Shown here: one piece after another, positions 9,267-18,387 of the stretch
Numbering within the stretch: position 1 is the stretch's first letter
How the letters are laid out: each line of letters starts with the position of its first letter
NCBI GenBank assembly: GCA_964594665.1
Contig: CAZQNY010000014.1
Span: forward strand, 1-44,437
Length of the DNA: 44,437 nucleotides
Origin: BM520 sp964594665
GTDB taxonomy: Bacteria > Bacteroidota > Bacteroidia > Bacteroidales > BM520
Reading direction: 5' to 3'
Made by a program: the position numbers and the translations under genes
Notes under the pieces: model-generated
Told to the model about the DNA's origin: nothing
Database searches by the model: none
What the model saw: only the letters and a program-made list of their open reading frames with translations

Positions 9267-9830
9267 TTACTTTATGTTCCTGGCCAGCCAGTCACCAATT
9301 TTATCCAAAGGCAGTATTTTTGTCGGTTTGATCTTCGATAACGTAGCCAGTGGCATGGCATCTACTTCCGCTGTGGCAGGATCCTGCACAATGGTGTTTC
9401 CTCCGTGTTTTTGTATGGCTTCCATTCCTGCAGCACCATCATGATTAGCCCCTGTAAGGATTACACCGGTAAGCCATGGCCCCCAGGCTTCGGCTGCCGT
9501 TTCAAATAATACATCTATCGACGGACGCGCATAACTTACTCGTTCACACACGGCAAGCGATAAGGTTTTATCCCGTTCGGCCAACAAATGATAGTTGGGC
9601 GGGGCAATATATACGGTGCCTTTTTGCGTGCGCTCCTTTTCTTCGGCCTCTTTTACCGTTACCTTGCTTAGCCTGTTGAGGTATATTGCAATATAATTTT
9701 CCGACAAAGGACTAATGTGCTGCACCACAATAACGGGTACAGGAAAGGTTGAAGGCAACTTTGGAATAATCGCTGCCAGCGCTTCCATACCACCTGCTGA
9801 GGATCCTATAACTACAGCTCCTGGATGCAT
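9267..9830 (-). CDS. cheB: CheB-type protein-glutamate methylesterase domain, no receiver
   Basis: This 187-residue protein is only the CheB catalytic domain. The triad is visible: Ser11 in GSSAGG, His38 in VVQHIS and Asp131 in GANHDGAAGM. CheB removes methyl groups from, or deamidates, glutamate/glutamine residues of chemoreceptors. Classical CheB has an N-terminal receiver of about 120 residues that controls the esterase; it is absent here, and the ORF begins directly with the catalytic fold, so the form is stand-alone rather than truncated by mutation. It follows the CheR gene by 2 nt and is the last gene of the signalling operon. No methyl-accepting protein is encoded nearby. Confidence 0.93.
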   Translation of the reverse strand: MHPGAVVIGSSAGGMEALAAIIPKLPSTFPVPVIVVQHISPLSENYIAIYLNRLSKVTVKEAEEKERTQKGTVYIAPPNYHLLAERDKTLSLAVCERVSYARPSIDVLFETAAEAWGPWLTGVILTGANHDGAAGMEAIQKHGGNTIVQDPATAEVDAMPLATLSKIKPTKILPLDKIGDWLARNIK

Positions 9831-9832
9831 GG

Positions 9833-10690
9833 CTATTTGTATTTCTTTTGATAAATTTTTTGCTTCTCGTTAATGGGCTTAAATCTGGTATAGGATTTAT
9901 TAAAGCGAAGATTCTCTTTGCTTCCAAGACACAAAACCCCTCCTTTGGTAAGGCTTTCGTCGAATAATGATATTACCTTATCCTGAAGATCTTTATCGAA
10001 ATATATTAATACATTTCTGCAAATAATAAGGTTTACTTCTGCAAAGACACTGTCTGTAACAAGGTTGTGGTCGGCGAAGACAACATTCTTCTTTAACTCC
10101 TTATCCATGATTACAGAATTGTATTTTGCCGTATAGTAATCAGAGAACGACTTCCTGCCACCTGATTTTTGATAATTCTGGGTGTATTCCTTGATGCGGT
10201 CGATGGAATAAATACCCTCTCTGGCAGTCTGAAGTACCACCTGATTAAAGTCTGTGGCATATACCTGTACCCTGTCGAGTAATCCTTCTTCCTGAAGCAG
10301 AATCGCCATACTATATACTTCCTCTCCTGTTGAGCACCCTGCATGCCATATTTTTATAAACGGGTATGTCTTTAAAACAGGAATAACATCTTTTCTTACT
10401 GCCGCATAAAAGTCAGGATCCCTGAACATTTCAGTAACATTTATGGATAGATCCCTGAGTAGCGTTTCAAAAAACGATTCATCTCTAAGTACAACATGTT
10501 GCATTACCGATATGGAGTCCAGTCCTGACGTTGCCAGGCGATGTGATATGCGCCGTTTGATGTGCGCCTTCCCATAATTGCGAAAATCGTAACCGTATTT
10601 TCGATATATCGCTTCCAGTAAATTATCGGTTTCTATCTCCTCTATCTCAATCTGTTCCGGAGTTATTTCCGGAGTTTTATTGTTTTCCAT
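9833..10690 (-). CDS. cheR: CheR-type protein-glutamate O-methyltransferase
   Basis: CheR transfers methyl groups from S-adenosylmethionine to receptor glutamates. I start at ATG 10690 (285 aa); a GTG at 10696 is a possible alternative. The N-terminal helical domain (YRKYGYDFRNYGKAHIKRRI) is followed by LSINVTEMFRD, the SAM-binding loop WHAGCSTGEEVYSMA, an acidic strand VYATDF, and CRNVLIYFDKDLQ, all standard CheR motifs. No TPR or other extra domain is present. It lies 11 nt after the upstream kinase stop and 2 nt before CheB. The operon context suggests it modifies a protein of this operon, perhaps the coiled coil of the 1420-aa kinase, rather than a classical chemoreceptor; that is inference. 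Confidence 0.95.
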   Translation of the reverse strand: MENNKTPEITPEQIEIEEIETDNLLEAIYRKYGYDFRNYGKAHIKRRISHRLATSGLDSISVMQHVVLRDESFFETLLRDLSINVTEMFRDPDFYAAVRKDVIPVLKTYPFIKIWHAGCSTGEEVYSMAILLQEEGLLDRVQVYATDFNQVVLQTAREGIYSIDRIKEYTQNYQKSGGRKSFSDYYTAKYNSVIMDKELKKNVVFADHNLVTDSVFAEVNLIICRNVLIYFDKDLQDKVISLFDESLTKGGVLCLGSKENLRFNKSYTRFKPINEKQKIYQKKYK

Positions 10691-10701
10691 ACGCACTGAT
10701 C

Positions 10702-12285
10702 CTACTGTGTGATTTTTGTAATTGTTTCAAGTAATTCGTTGGCCTTAAATGGTTTAGATAAATACTCATCCATCCCTTCGGATAATAGTTTTTCTCGTTC
10801 ACCTTTTAGGGCATTTGCTGTTAAAGCAACAATTTTTACTTTCTTTACCTGCGGATTCTGTTTTTCAAATGCTCGTATTGCTTTTGTGGCACTAACACCA
10901 TCCATTACAGGCATTTGAATATCCATTAGGATAATATCATATGCGTTATTCTGGTGTTTTTCAACTGCGATTTTTCCGTTTTCAGCAGTATCTATTTCGC
11001 CGGGGCACTCTTTTAAAGCGAACAGGGCTACTTTTTGATTAATGAAATTATCTTCCGCAAGCAGTATTTTCAGCGGTTTATTGGGGGCTATAATTGGATT
11101 TTCTTTTTTTTGTTGTTGTGCTTCTTCTTTTCTGTCATGATGGATTTCAAGTGAAGCTGTAAACCAAAAATTACTGCCGTTACCTTTATCACTGATTACA
11201 CCAATATCACCATCCATCATATGTGCCAGGTTCCGGCTAATGGCCAGACCCAGTCCTGTGCCTCCGTATTTTCTGCTAATGCTGTTGTCTGTCTGACTGA
11301 AGGCTTTGAAAAGTTTGCTTTGTTGTTCTTTCGAAATACCAATGCCTGTGTCTATCACTTCAAATTTCAGCAGGGCTTTGTTAGTGGACTCTTCCACCAA
11401 CGAGACTTTTAGGGTTACAGTACCCTGTTGTGTGAATTTTATTGCATTGTTCAAAAGGTTGGTAAGAATCTGTTTCAGCCTTACCGGATCACCAACAAGG
11501 TAGTTGGGAACATCACTACAAATCGAATATTCAAGGCCAAGTGCTTTTTCTTTGGCAGCAATATTCAATACTTTAATTAAACTTGTAATAAGATCTGAAA
11601 GGATGAATTCGATGTTCTCAAGCTCAATTTTCCCGGATTCGATTTTCGAAAAATCAAGGATGTCATTTATTATTGCCAGAAGGTTTTGTCCTGATATCCG
11701 GATAAGATCAACAAATTCTTTTTGTTCATCCGAGAGTACTGTAGTACCAATAATATCTGTCATTCCTACAATGCCATTCATGGGAGTGCGTATCTCATGA
11801 CTCATGTTGGCGAGAAAAAGTGATTTTGCTTTTACGGCAGCCTCCGCTTTTTCCTTTGCCATCGACAATTCTTTATTGTATTTCTCCAGCTGGTAACTCT
11901 TCATGTAGAGGTCAAGAAATACCTTTACCTTCCCTTTGAGTATTTCCGGGATAATGGGTTTGGAAATAAAATCAACTGCGCCGGTTTCAATCCCTTTAAC
12001 AATATAATAATCGTCTTTGTAAATAGCGGAAACAAAAATCACAGGAAGGAGTTTTGTTTGCTCTTCCTGTCGCAAAAGTTCAACGGTTTCATAACCATCC
12101 ATTTCCGGCATCTGGATGTCAACAATAGCAAGTGCAAAGGTGTGTGTGAAAGTCAGTGTAATGGCTTCATTTCCTGAAAGGGCTCGGATAAATTCTACAT
12201 TAAAACCACCTAAGAGCTTCTCTAAGGCCACAAGGTTTTCAAGCCGATCGTCAACGATCAGTATTTTCGGGCGGTGTTCGTTCAT
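10702..12285 (-). CDS. REC-HisKA-HATPase-REC hybrid histidine kinase (527 aa)
   Basis: A cytoplasmic hybrid kinase with no membrane segment. Domain order: an N-terminal receiver (about 6-125, phospho-acceptor Asp56 in VDIQMP), a short helix, HisKA (about 153-218, His163 in MSHEIRTP), a HATPase domain with DTGIGIS and GGTGLGLAIS motifs (about 265-380), and a C-terminal receiver (about 404-527, Asp455 in MDIQMP, SKPF lysine). The N-terminal receiver lets another kinase control this one, so it is likely an intermediate in a relay. The start is 3 nt after the stop of a paralogous kinase with the same architecture, and CheR follows. No DNA-binding or other output domain is present. Confidence 0.95.
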   Translation of the reverse strand: MNEHRPKILIVDDRLENLVALEKLLGGFNVEFIRALSGNEAITLTFTHTFALAIVDIQMPEMDGYETVELLRQEEQTKLLPVIFVSAIYKDDYYIVKGIETGAVDFISKPIIPEILKGKVKVFLDLYMKSYQLEKYNKELSMAKEKAEAAVKAKSLFLANMSHEIRTPMNGIVGMTDIIGTTVLSDEQKEFVDLIRISGQNLLAIINDILDFSKIESGKIELENIEFILSDLITSLIKVLNIAAKEKALGLEYSICSDVPNYLVGDPVRLKQILTNLLNNAIKFTQQGTVTLKVSLVEESTNKALLKFEVIDTGIGISKEQQSKLFKAFSQTDNSISRKYGGTGLGLAISRNLAHMMDGDIGVISDKGNGSNFWFTASLEIHHDRKEEAQQQKKENPIIAPNKPLKILLAEDNFINQKVALFALKECPGEIDTAENGKIAVEKHQNNAYDIILMDIQMPVMDGVSATKAIRAFEKQNPQVKKVKIVALTANALKGEREKLLSEGMDEYLSKPFKANELLETITKITQ

Positions 12286-12288
12286 GAA

Positions 12289-13941
12289 TTATTGTACACT
12301 GTTATTCTCTAGAACATTTTTTAAATCCATTTGTTGGAATGGCTTGCTAATATAATCATCCATTCCGCTTTCAATGTACTTCTCACGGTCTCCTTTAAGC
12401 GCATTGGCCGTCATTGCAATAATATGAATTCCTTCACTTCTGTCTTTACCCTGTTCATTTTCATAGGCTCTGATAGCTTTTGTTGCTTCGATGCCATCCA
12501 TTTCAGGCATCATTATATCCATTAATATTGCATCGTAATCGTTTTTTTTGACTTTGTCAACAGCTTGTAGCCCGTTTTCAGCCAATTCAACTGTATGCCC
12601 GAGTTGTTTTAGGTTGAATATTGCTACTTTTTGGTTTATGACATTATCTTCGACGAGGAGAATGTTCATGTTTCTTTTAATTGGTTCCTGTGGAGTGGGT
12701 TCAAGGATTTTTTTCTTGGGGAGATGCTTTTCAAACTCAATAGTAAACCAGAAAGTGGAACCTTTTCCTTGCTCACTGTCAACACCAATTTCTCCATTCA
12801 TTAACGTTGTAAGTTTCTTGCAAATAGCTAATCCTAAACCTGTTCCGCCATATTTTCTGGTTATGCTTACATCAGTTTGGGTGAATTCAGAAAACAAATT
12901 CCCAATGCTGGATTTTGAAATTCCCATGCCTGTGTCTATTACTTTAAAAAGCATGGATATCTTGTCATTGTTTTCTTTTAGTTTGGAGACGAAAAGCGAG
13001 ACACTCCCTTTTTCTGTGAATTTCACCCCATTTGAAAGAAGGTTCGTGATAATTTGCTTCACGCGGATAGGGTCACCAATTACTTCAGAGGGAAGCCCCT
13101 CTTCAATATTGGTTATTAATTTAATACCTTTCTCCTGTGCTTTTAATGTCAGAAGCTTTATGGTTGTATTTATTTCACTGACAAGGTCGAAGCTAACCTT
13201 TTCCAGTTCCATCTGGTTTGATTCAATTTTAGTGAGATCGAGAATATCATTGATTATTGCCAGTAAAGTTTTGCCTGAAGATTCAATGATGTCGAGATAT
13301 TCCTTTTGCTGATCCGTCAGTTCTGTAGTACGCAGGATATCCGACATTCCTACAATGCCATTCATGGGAGTACGAATTTCATGGCTCATATTTGCCAGGA
13401 AGGTTGATTTCAAACGATCTGCTTCCTCAGCTCGTTTCTTTGCTTTTTCGGCAACATGATTCGCTTTACGGCGTTCCAGAATTTCTTCGTTGAGCCTCTT
13501 GTTTGATTTTTTTAGTTCCAGTGTGCGTTGCTCAACTTTTTCTTCCAGCTGAGTACGGTAAATATGAAGATCCAGAAATACCTGTACTTTTCCTTTTAGT
13601 ATCGCCGGAACAATAGGTTTTGGAATAAAATCTACAGCTCCGGTTTCAATACCCTTGATAACGTGAAAATCTTCTTTATAGATTGCTGACACAAATATCA
13701 CGGGTAAAAGACGCGTTTTTTCTTCCTGGCGCATAAGCTCAACAACCTCATAGCCATCCATTTCCGGCATCTGTACATCAACAATGGCAAGAGCAAAATC
13801 ATGAAGAAACGTTTCCATAAGTGCTTCATTGCCTGATAATGCTCTGACAAATTCTACGTTAAATTCGCTAAGAACTTTCTCCAGTGCCACAAGGTTCTCG
13901 AATTTGTCATCAACAAGAAGTATTTTAGGTTTAGAACTCAT
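12289..13941 (-). CDS. REC-HisKA-HATPase-REC hybrid histidine kinase (550 aa)
   Basis: This is a paralogue of the next kinase gene. Order: receiver (about 5-125, Asp55 in VDVQMP), a charged coiled coil (about 130-175, EEKVEQRTLELKKSNKRL), HisKA with His187, HATPase (DTGMGIS, GGTGLGLAIC), and a C-terminal receiver (about 424-550, Asp475 in MDIMMP). The two paralogues share long stretches such as FANMSHEIRTP-like HisKA motifs and the KGIETGAVDF segment of the receiver. They differ by the extra coil here and by the sequence between HATPase and the last receiver. No membrane segments. It sits 72 nt after the 1420-aa membrane kinase, its probable upstream partner. Confidence 0.95.
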   Translation of the reverse strand: MSSKPKILLVDDKFENLVALEKVLSEFNVEFVRALSGNEALMETFLHDFALAIVDVQMPEMDGYEVVELMRQEEKTRLLPVIFVSAIYKEDFHVIKGIETGAVDFIPKPIVPAILKGKVQVFLDLHIYRTQLEEKVEQRTLELKKSNKRLNEEILERRKANHVAEKAKKRAEEADRLKSTFLANMSHEIRTPMNGIVGMSDILRTTELTDQQKEYLDIIESSGKTLLAIINDILDLTKIESNQMELEKVSFDLVSEINTTIKLLTLKAQEKGIKLITNIEEGLPSEVIGDPIRVKQIITNLLSNGVKFTEKGSVSLFVSKLKENNDKISMLFKVIDTGMGISKSSIGNLFSEFTQTDVSITRKYGGTGLGLAICKKLTTLMNGEIGVDSEQGKGSTFWFTIEFEKHLPKKKILEPTPQEPIKRNMNILLVEDNVINQKVAIFNLKQLGHTVELAENGLQAVDKVKKNDYDAILMDIMMPEMDGIEATKAIRAYENEQGKDRSEGIHIIAMTANALKGDREKYIESGMDDYISKPFQQMDLKNVLENNSVQ

Positions 13942-14013
13942 TAATAAATATAGGTTTAGTGTTTTTCGAATCAGTGTTTTTTGTATTTCTCAAGCATATA
14001 AAGGTACAAATAA

Positions 14014-17000
14014 TTACCGATATAGCCATACGCGCATTAATGAGAGTAATTTATCCACATTCACAGGTTTTGCCAGATAATCATTTGCTCCGGCATCAAT
14101 ACATTTCTGCCGGTCATCTTTCATGGCTTTTGCTGTTAGTGCTATTACCGGGAGATTCCGATATTTAGGATTCTCCCGAAGTCTTTTGGTTGTTTCATAT
14201 CCGTCCATCTCAGGCATCATAATATCCATCAGAACCAGGTCAAATCCACCATTATCCTCGATCATATCAAGCGCCATTTTTCCGTTTACAGCTTTTGTTA
14301 CCTGCATGCCTTTATTTGTAAGAATTTTACTCAAGGCAAAGACATTTCGCATATCATCGTCTACAACAAGAATTTTTTTATTTGTAAACAGCGAATCTTT
14401 ATCATGCAGGTTGGTGATCATTTTGCGCTGCTTTTGCGGCATGTTATCCACAACACGATGCAGAAAGAGAGCCGTTTCATCTAAAAGGCGCTCTTCTGAT
14501 TTAACACCTTTAATAATTATGGTATCAGTGTATTTCTGCAGGATTTCATTCTCCTGTCTTGTTAGCTCCTTGCCGGTATACACAATCACCGGTGGTACTT
14601 GAACGATATCGTGTTCATCAAGTTTTTTCAATAGTTCAAAACCGGTCATATCCGGTAACCCGAGATCGAGGACAAGGCAATCGTAGGATTTTTCTTCCAG
14701 TGCTTTTATGGCATCAGCTCCCGACCCTACTGCATTGATTTTTACATCTCCTTCCCCAATAACCAGTTTTATGCTCTTACGCATATTTTCGTCATCCTCA
14801 ACAAGCAATAAATCCTTCATCTTACGCTGAATGTAGTGCTCGAGCTTATTGAAAACCTCTTCAAGTTCATCGCTTTTTGGAGGCTTCATTAAATACCCTA
14901 TAGCACCTTTTTTCATCGCATCGATGGTTTCTTCATATGCCGACATCATGTGAACGGGGATATGACGGGTTTTGGAGTCATCTTTCAGTACATCCAGAAC
15001 ATCGATGCCGTTTATACCGGGAAGCTTCAGGTCAAGGATTATCGCATCAGGGATATATTCGCGTGCAAGGTTAATACCCGTTTCACCTGAAAGAGCGATA
15101 AGACTTTTAAATCCTTTTTCCCTGCTTTGTTTTCCTAAAATATGGGCGAAGTTGTAGTCATCTTCAATGATAAGTATTATGCGGTCTCCTTCTTCCAGCT
15201 TCTCCCTGTCGTCGTTAACTTTCTCTTCCTGTGCCTGGGTTAAGGGTTTGTTCTCTTTTTTGCTGCTGGCTTCAACCTTATGTATTTTTGTCGGAGACGC
15301 CTGCCTCATCTCGAACTTTGCCTTGTTCTCTGCACGTTTTATTTCAACTTTTTCCTTTAACTCTTCGTCTTCAATATTAACTTCCAAAGGTATTACCAGG
15401 GTAAATGTTGAGCCTTTCCCTGCTGTTGATTCCAGATGTATCTCACCGCCAAGAAGTTTTGCCAGCTCCCTGCTTATGGATAATCCTAGTCCTGTGCCAC
15501 CATACTTTCGGCTTGTGGATCCATCAACTTGCTGGAAGGCTTCAAAGATAGCCAGCTGTTTCTCTTTCGGGATGCCAATGCCGGTATCAATAATGCTTAT
15601 GGCAATGGCATTTGATCCTGTAAGGTTTTCATTATGCAGTTTTAGCCCTGCCGATGGTTTGGCTATCTGAAGGGTTATTCCTCCATCATGCGTGAATTTC
15701 ATGGCATTTGACAGCAGGTTCTTTAACACCTGTTCAAGACGCTGCTGGTCTGTAGTGATTGATCCCTGTATATCTTCTGCAATATCAAATCTGAAATATA
15801 GTCCTTTCTCTTCAGCTACATGTCTGAACTGCATATTCATGCTGCTGACAATATCCTGAAGATCAATATCAGAAAGGTTTAGAGACATTTTGCCGGATTC
15901 AATCTTTGACAGATCCAGAATTTCATTAATCAGCGTTAAAAGGTCATTACCTGATTTATAGATTATCTCTGCTGATTCTACCTGATCCTCTTCCAGGTTT
16001 TTGGCCGAATTATCTGCCAGATCGCGCGATAAGATTAAAAGACTATTCAATGGTGTTCTCAGTTCATGCGACATATTTGCCAGGAACTCAGACTTATATT
16101 TACTGGAGACTTCAAGTTCTTTGGCTTTTTGCTCAATATTTGCTCTGGCAACCTCAAGCTCCATATTTTTGTCCAGGACATCCTTTTTCTGTAATTCCAG
16201 GGATTTTGTTTTTTCCTCCAGCTCTTCATTGATAACCCTGAGTTCTTCCTGTTGACCCTGTAGTTCCTGTTCCGATTTTTTCAGGGCTTTGGTCTGTTCT
16301 TCAAGCTCTTCATTGGCCACTCTGAGCTCTTCCTGCTGTACCTGTAGCTCTTCGTTTGTCTGTTTTAATTCTTCCTGCTGTTTGCGCAGCTCGTCAGCCT
16401 GAGCCTGTGTTTGTATGAGTAGTGATTTAACTTTTGCCCTTGACTCAGCAGAGTGAAGGCTGATACCTATGCTTTTTAGCGAGGTACTGACAAACTCTTC
16501 TGTTCTGCTGTCAAATTCATGGATTGTGCCTGTTTCGATAACGCCAATAAGTTCATCTTCAAATAAAATTGGCGCAACGAGGATTGTATTTGGTACTGCC
16601 TCTCCAAGCCCTGATGCAACATGAATGTAATTTTCAGGAACCGGAGAAACCAGTATGAGCTCTTTCTCCTTGCCGCATTGCCCTACAAGCCCTTCTCCAA
16701 TAGAATATTTTGCTTTTACTCCCTTGCGGCGGGAAAATGCATAGGAGCTGGTGAGATAAAGGGAGTCTTCTTTATCATCATATAAATACAGTGCTCCAAC
16801 CTGTGCATCAAGATATTTTGTGTAATAGGTGATAATATCCTTGGTGATTTCTTCAATCTCTTTGTCCCCACGCATAATTTCATTCAACCCCGATTGACCA
16901 TCTTTTATCCATGTTTGCCGGTTACGAATATTTGCAGCCTCTTCCAGCTTGCTCTTCATCTGGTTTATTGATTTGCTGAGGTTATCATTTTCATGTTTGA

Positions 17001-18276
17001 TTTCAATATATTGACTGTAATCGCCAACTGATATGGCTTGAGATACCTTGCTTATTGAGCGGAAGGTATTTGTGAGGTTTTCAACATTCGCGGCCATATT
17101 TTTAAATTCTTTACTTACCGGTGTTACCTTATGTAAAGAAAGATCTCCGAAACTGATGTTTTTTACCCAATTGGTTAGTTGTAAAATGGGATATAGTAAT
17201 TTATCTGTATAGACAACACTTACAACAATGGTGAACAGGAAAATACCAATAATGATGAGAATCATGTGTTGCCTCATCATTCCTGAGAAAGTATCAATTT
17301 CATTTGCATGAATTGTAAGCACCAGCGGCCACTCGAGACCCAGCTCGTCAAGAACCGGTAACTTCGTGCATGTTGTATAAAGAATGTCTTCATTACTGTC
17401 ATTATATTCAAGAACCTTTAAGAAATCTTCGTTCTGATACAACTCCACAGCCGGGATTGTAATGGATTCGGATAAAATATTATCACTGGATTTGAAACGG
17501 CTTTGTGATCTTAGTTTTAGGTCGCTGCCCATAAAAAATACTTCACCTGTTTCGCCCATTCCGGTAGGATCAGCGGTGAGCTTGTTTATGGCATCTAAAG
17601 GTATTGGAAATGCCAGCACTCCAATTAATTGTTCGTCGGTGATGACCCTTCTCAATAACATCAATGACAGTTTTTTTTCTGATCCAAAAACAAAGGCATC
17701 CGTTAGAAGTGGTTTATTTGTGTTTAAAACATTATAAAATGTATGATCAAATGTTGCTGAAGCATATTTGCCTTTAATCAGATCACTTCCTGACAACCCT
17801 TTGTCGTTGGCAGCATATAAAATTCTCCCTTTGGGAGATAGAAAAAGTATGTTTTTGTATGCACATAGTTCAAGTGCTGAGGCATGTTTGCTTTTTAGTG
17901 CCTGGGTAATGGTGGTATATTTTGTCGTTCCAAGGTATTCCTGAAACCTGCCGTACTCTTCCGGAGCCGATTTTGCAAGGTCGATATACAAGGGTATCTC
18001 TTTGGCATCTGCAGCTAATGTATTTATCTGATCTGCAGCCTCAGTGAATAATGTACTTATATGGTCAGATTTTGTTTCCGCATTGTTTATTACAATATTG
18101 TGAATTACCTCATCAATGCCTTCTTTCCCATCCAGATAGAGCACAATGCTCAGAATTGTCACAGGAACAAATGTAAAAAACATTAAAGAAAAAACCATCA
18201 TTCTTCCCAGGCTCGACTTAAAACTGAGAATCCCTTTTTTTCGATATAACTCGGTAGTGTTTGAGGTTGAATTCAT
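14014..18276 (-). CDS. Membrane hybrid kinase: Cache-like sensor, HAMP, GAF, coiled coil, HisKA, HATPase, three receivers
   Basis: This 1420-residue kinase has one membrane segment at about 28-48, an extracytoplasmic Cache-like sensor (about 50-330), a second membrane segment (337-357), a HAMP-like linker (358-410), and a GAF domain (about 475-610). A long coiled coil (617-722) full of QEEL/NEEL repeats follows. HisKA has His737 (MSHELRTP), HATPase spans about 840-965 (DTGIGIP, GGTGLGLSIS), then receivers have Asp1082, Asp1204 and Asp1351, all with intact acidic pairs. Three receivers on one kinase suggest a multi-step relay. The coil resembles the NEELQ-rich segment found in CheB-CheR fusion proteins, and CheR and CheB are in the same operon. 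It is the first of five co-directional genes. The signal sensed is unknown. Confidence 0.94.
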   Translation of the reverse strand: MNSTSNTTELYRKKGILSFKSSLGRMMVFSLMFFTFVPVTILSIVLYLDGKEGIDEVIHNIVINNAETKSDHISTLFTEAADQINTLAADAKEIPLYIDLAKSAPEEYGRFQEYLGTTKYTTITQALKSKHASALELCAYKNILFLSPKGRILYAANDKGLSGSDLIKGKYASATFDHTFYNVLNTNKPLLTDAFVFGSEKKLSLMLLRRVITDEQLIGVLAFPIPLDAINKLTADPTGMGETGEVFFMGSDLKLRSQSRFKSSDNILSESITIPAVELYQNEDFLKVLEYNDSNEDILYTTCTKLPVLDELGLEWPLVLTIHANEIDTFSGMMRQHMILIIIGIFLFTIVVSVVYTDKLLYPILQLTNWVKNISFGDLSLHKVTPVSKEFKNMAANVENLTNTFRSISKVSQAISVGDYSQYIEIKHENDNLSKSINQMKSKLEEAANIRNRQTWIKDGQSGLNEIMRGDKEIEEITKDIITYYTKYLDAQVGALYLYDDKEDSLYLTSSYAFSRRKGVKAKYSIGEGLVGQCGKEKELILVSPVPENYIHVASGLGEAVPNTILVAPILFEDELIGVIETGTIHEFDSRTEEFVSTSLKSIGISLHSAESRAKVKSLLIQTQAQADELRKQQEELKQTNEELQVQQEELRVANEELEEQTKALKKSEQELQGQQEELRVINEELEEKTKSLELQKKDVLDKNMELEVARANIEQKAKELEVSSKYKSEFLANMSHELRTPLNSLLILSRDLADNSAKNLEEDQVESAEIIYKSGNDLLTLINEILDLSKIESGKMSLNLSDIDLQDIVSSMNMQFRHVAEEKGLYFRFDIAEDIQGSITTDQQRLEQVLKNLLSNAMKFTHDGGITLQIAKPSAGLKLHNENLTGSNAIAISIIDTGIGIPKEKQLAIFEAFQQVDGSTSRKYGGTGLGLSISRELAKLLGGEIHLESTAGKGSTFTLVIPLEVNIEDEELKEKVEIKRAENKAKFEMRQASPTKIHKVEASSKKENKPLTQAQEEKVNDDREKLEEGDRIILIIEDDYNFAHILGKQSREKGFKSLIALSGETGINLAREYIPDAIILDLKLPGINGIDVLDVLKDDSKTRHIPVHMMSAYEETIDAMKKGAIGYLMKPPKSDELEEVFNKLEHYIQRKMKDLLLVEDDENMRKSIKLVIGEGDVKINAVGSGADAIKALEEKSYDCLVLDLGLPDMTGFELLKKLDEHDIVQVPPVIVYTGKELTRQENEILQKYTDTIIIKGVKSEERLLDETALFLHRVVDNMPQKQRKMITNLHDKDSLFTNKKILVVDDDMRNVFALSKILTNKGMQVTKAVNGKMALDMIEDNGGFDLVLMDIMMPEMDGYETTKRLRENPKYRNLPVIALTAKAMKDDRQKCIDAGANDYLAKPVNVDKLLSLMRVWLYR

Positions 18277-18387
18277 AAAAAGATGTGTTTCTATGTGAAT
18301 TTCCGTTTTTAGCTTTCGCTAAGATATGAAAATGATAGAAACAACAATCAGCCATTAGTAACAATCATGGGGATTTTATCGATTTGA

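Noticed and set aside
9267..10690. Part of a flagellar chemotaxis operon
   Set aside because: No MCP, CheA, CheW, CheY-only or flagellar gene is in the neighbourhood; all partners are hybrid kinases.
12548..13312. Plus-strand frame of 254 codons
   Set aside because: It is antisense to the HATPase and HisKA parts of a clear histidine kinase; low-complexity Ser/Phe-rich product with no family features.
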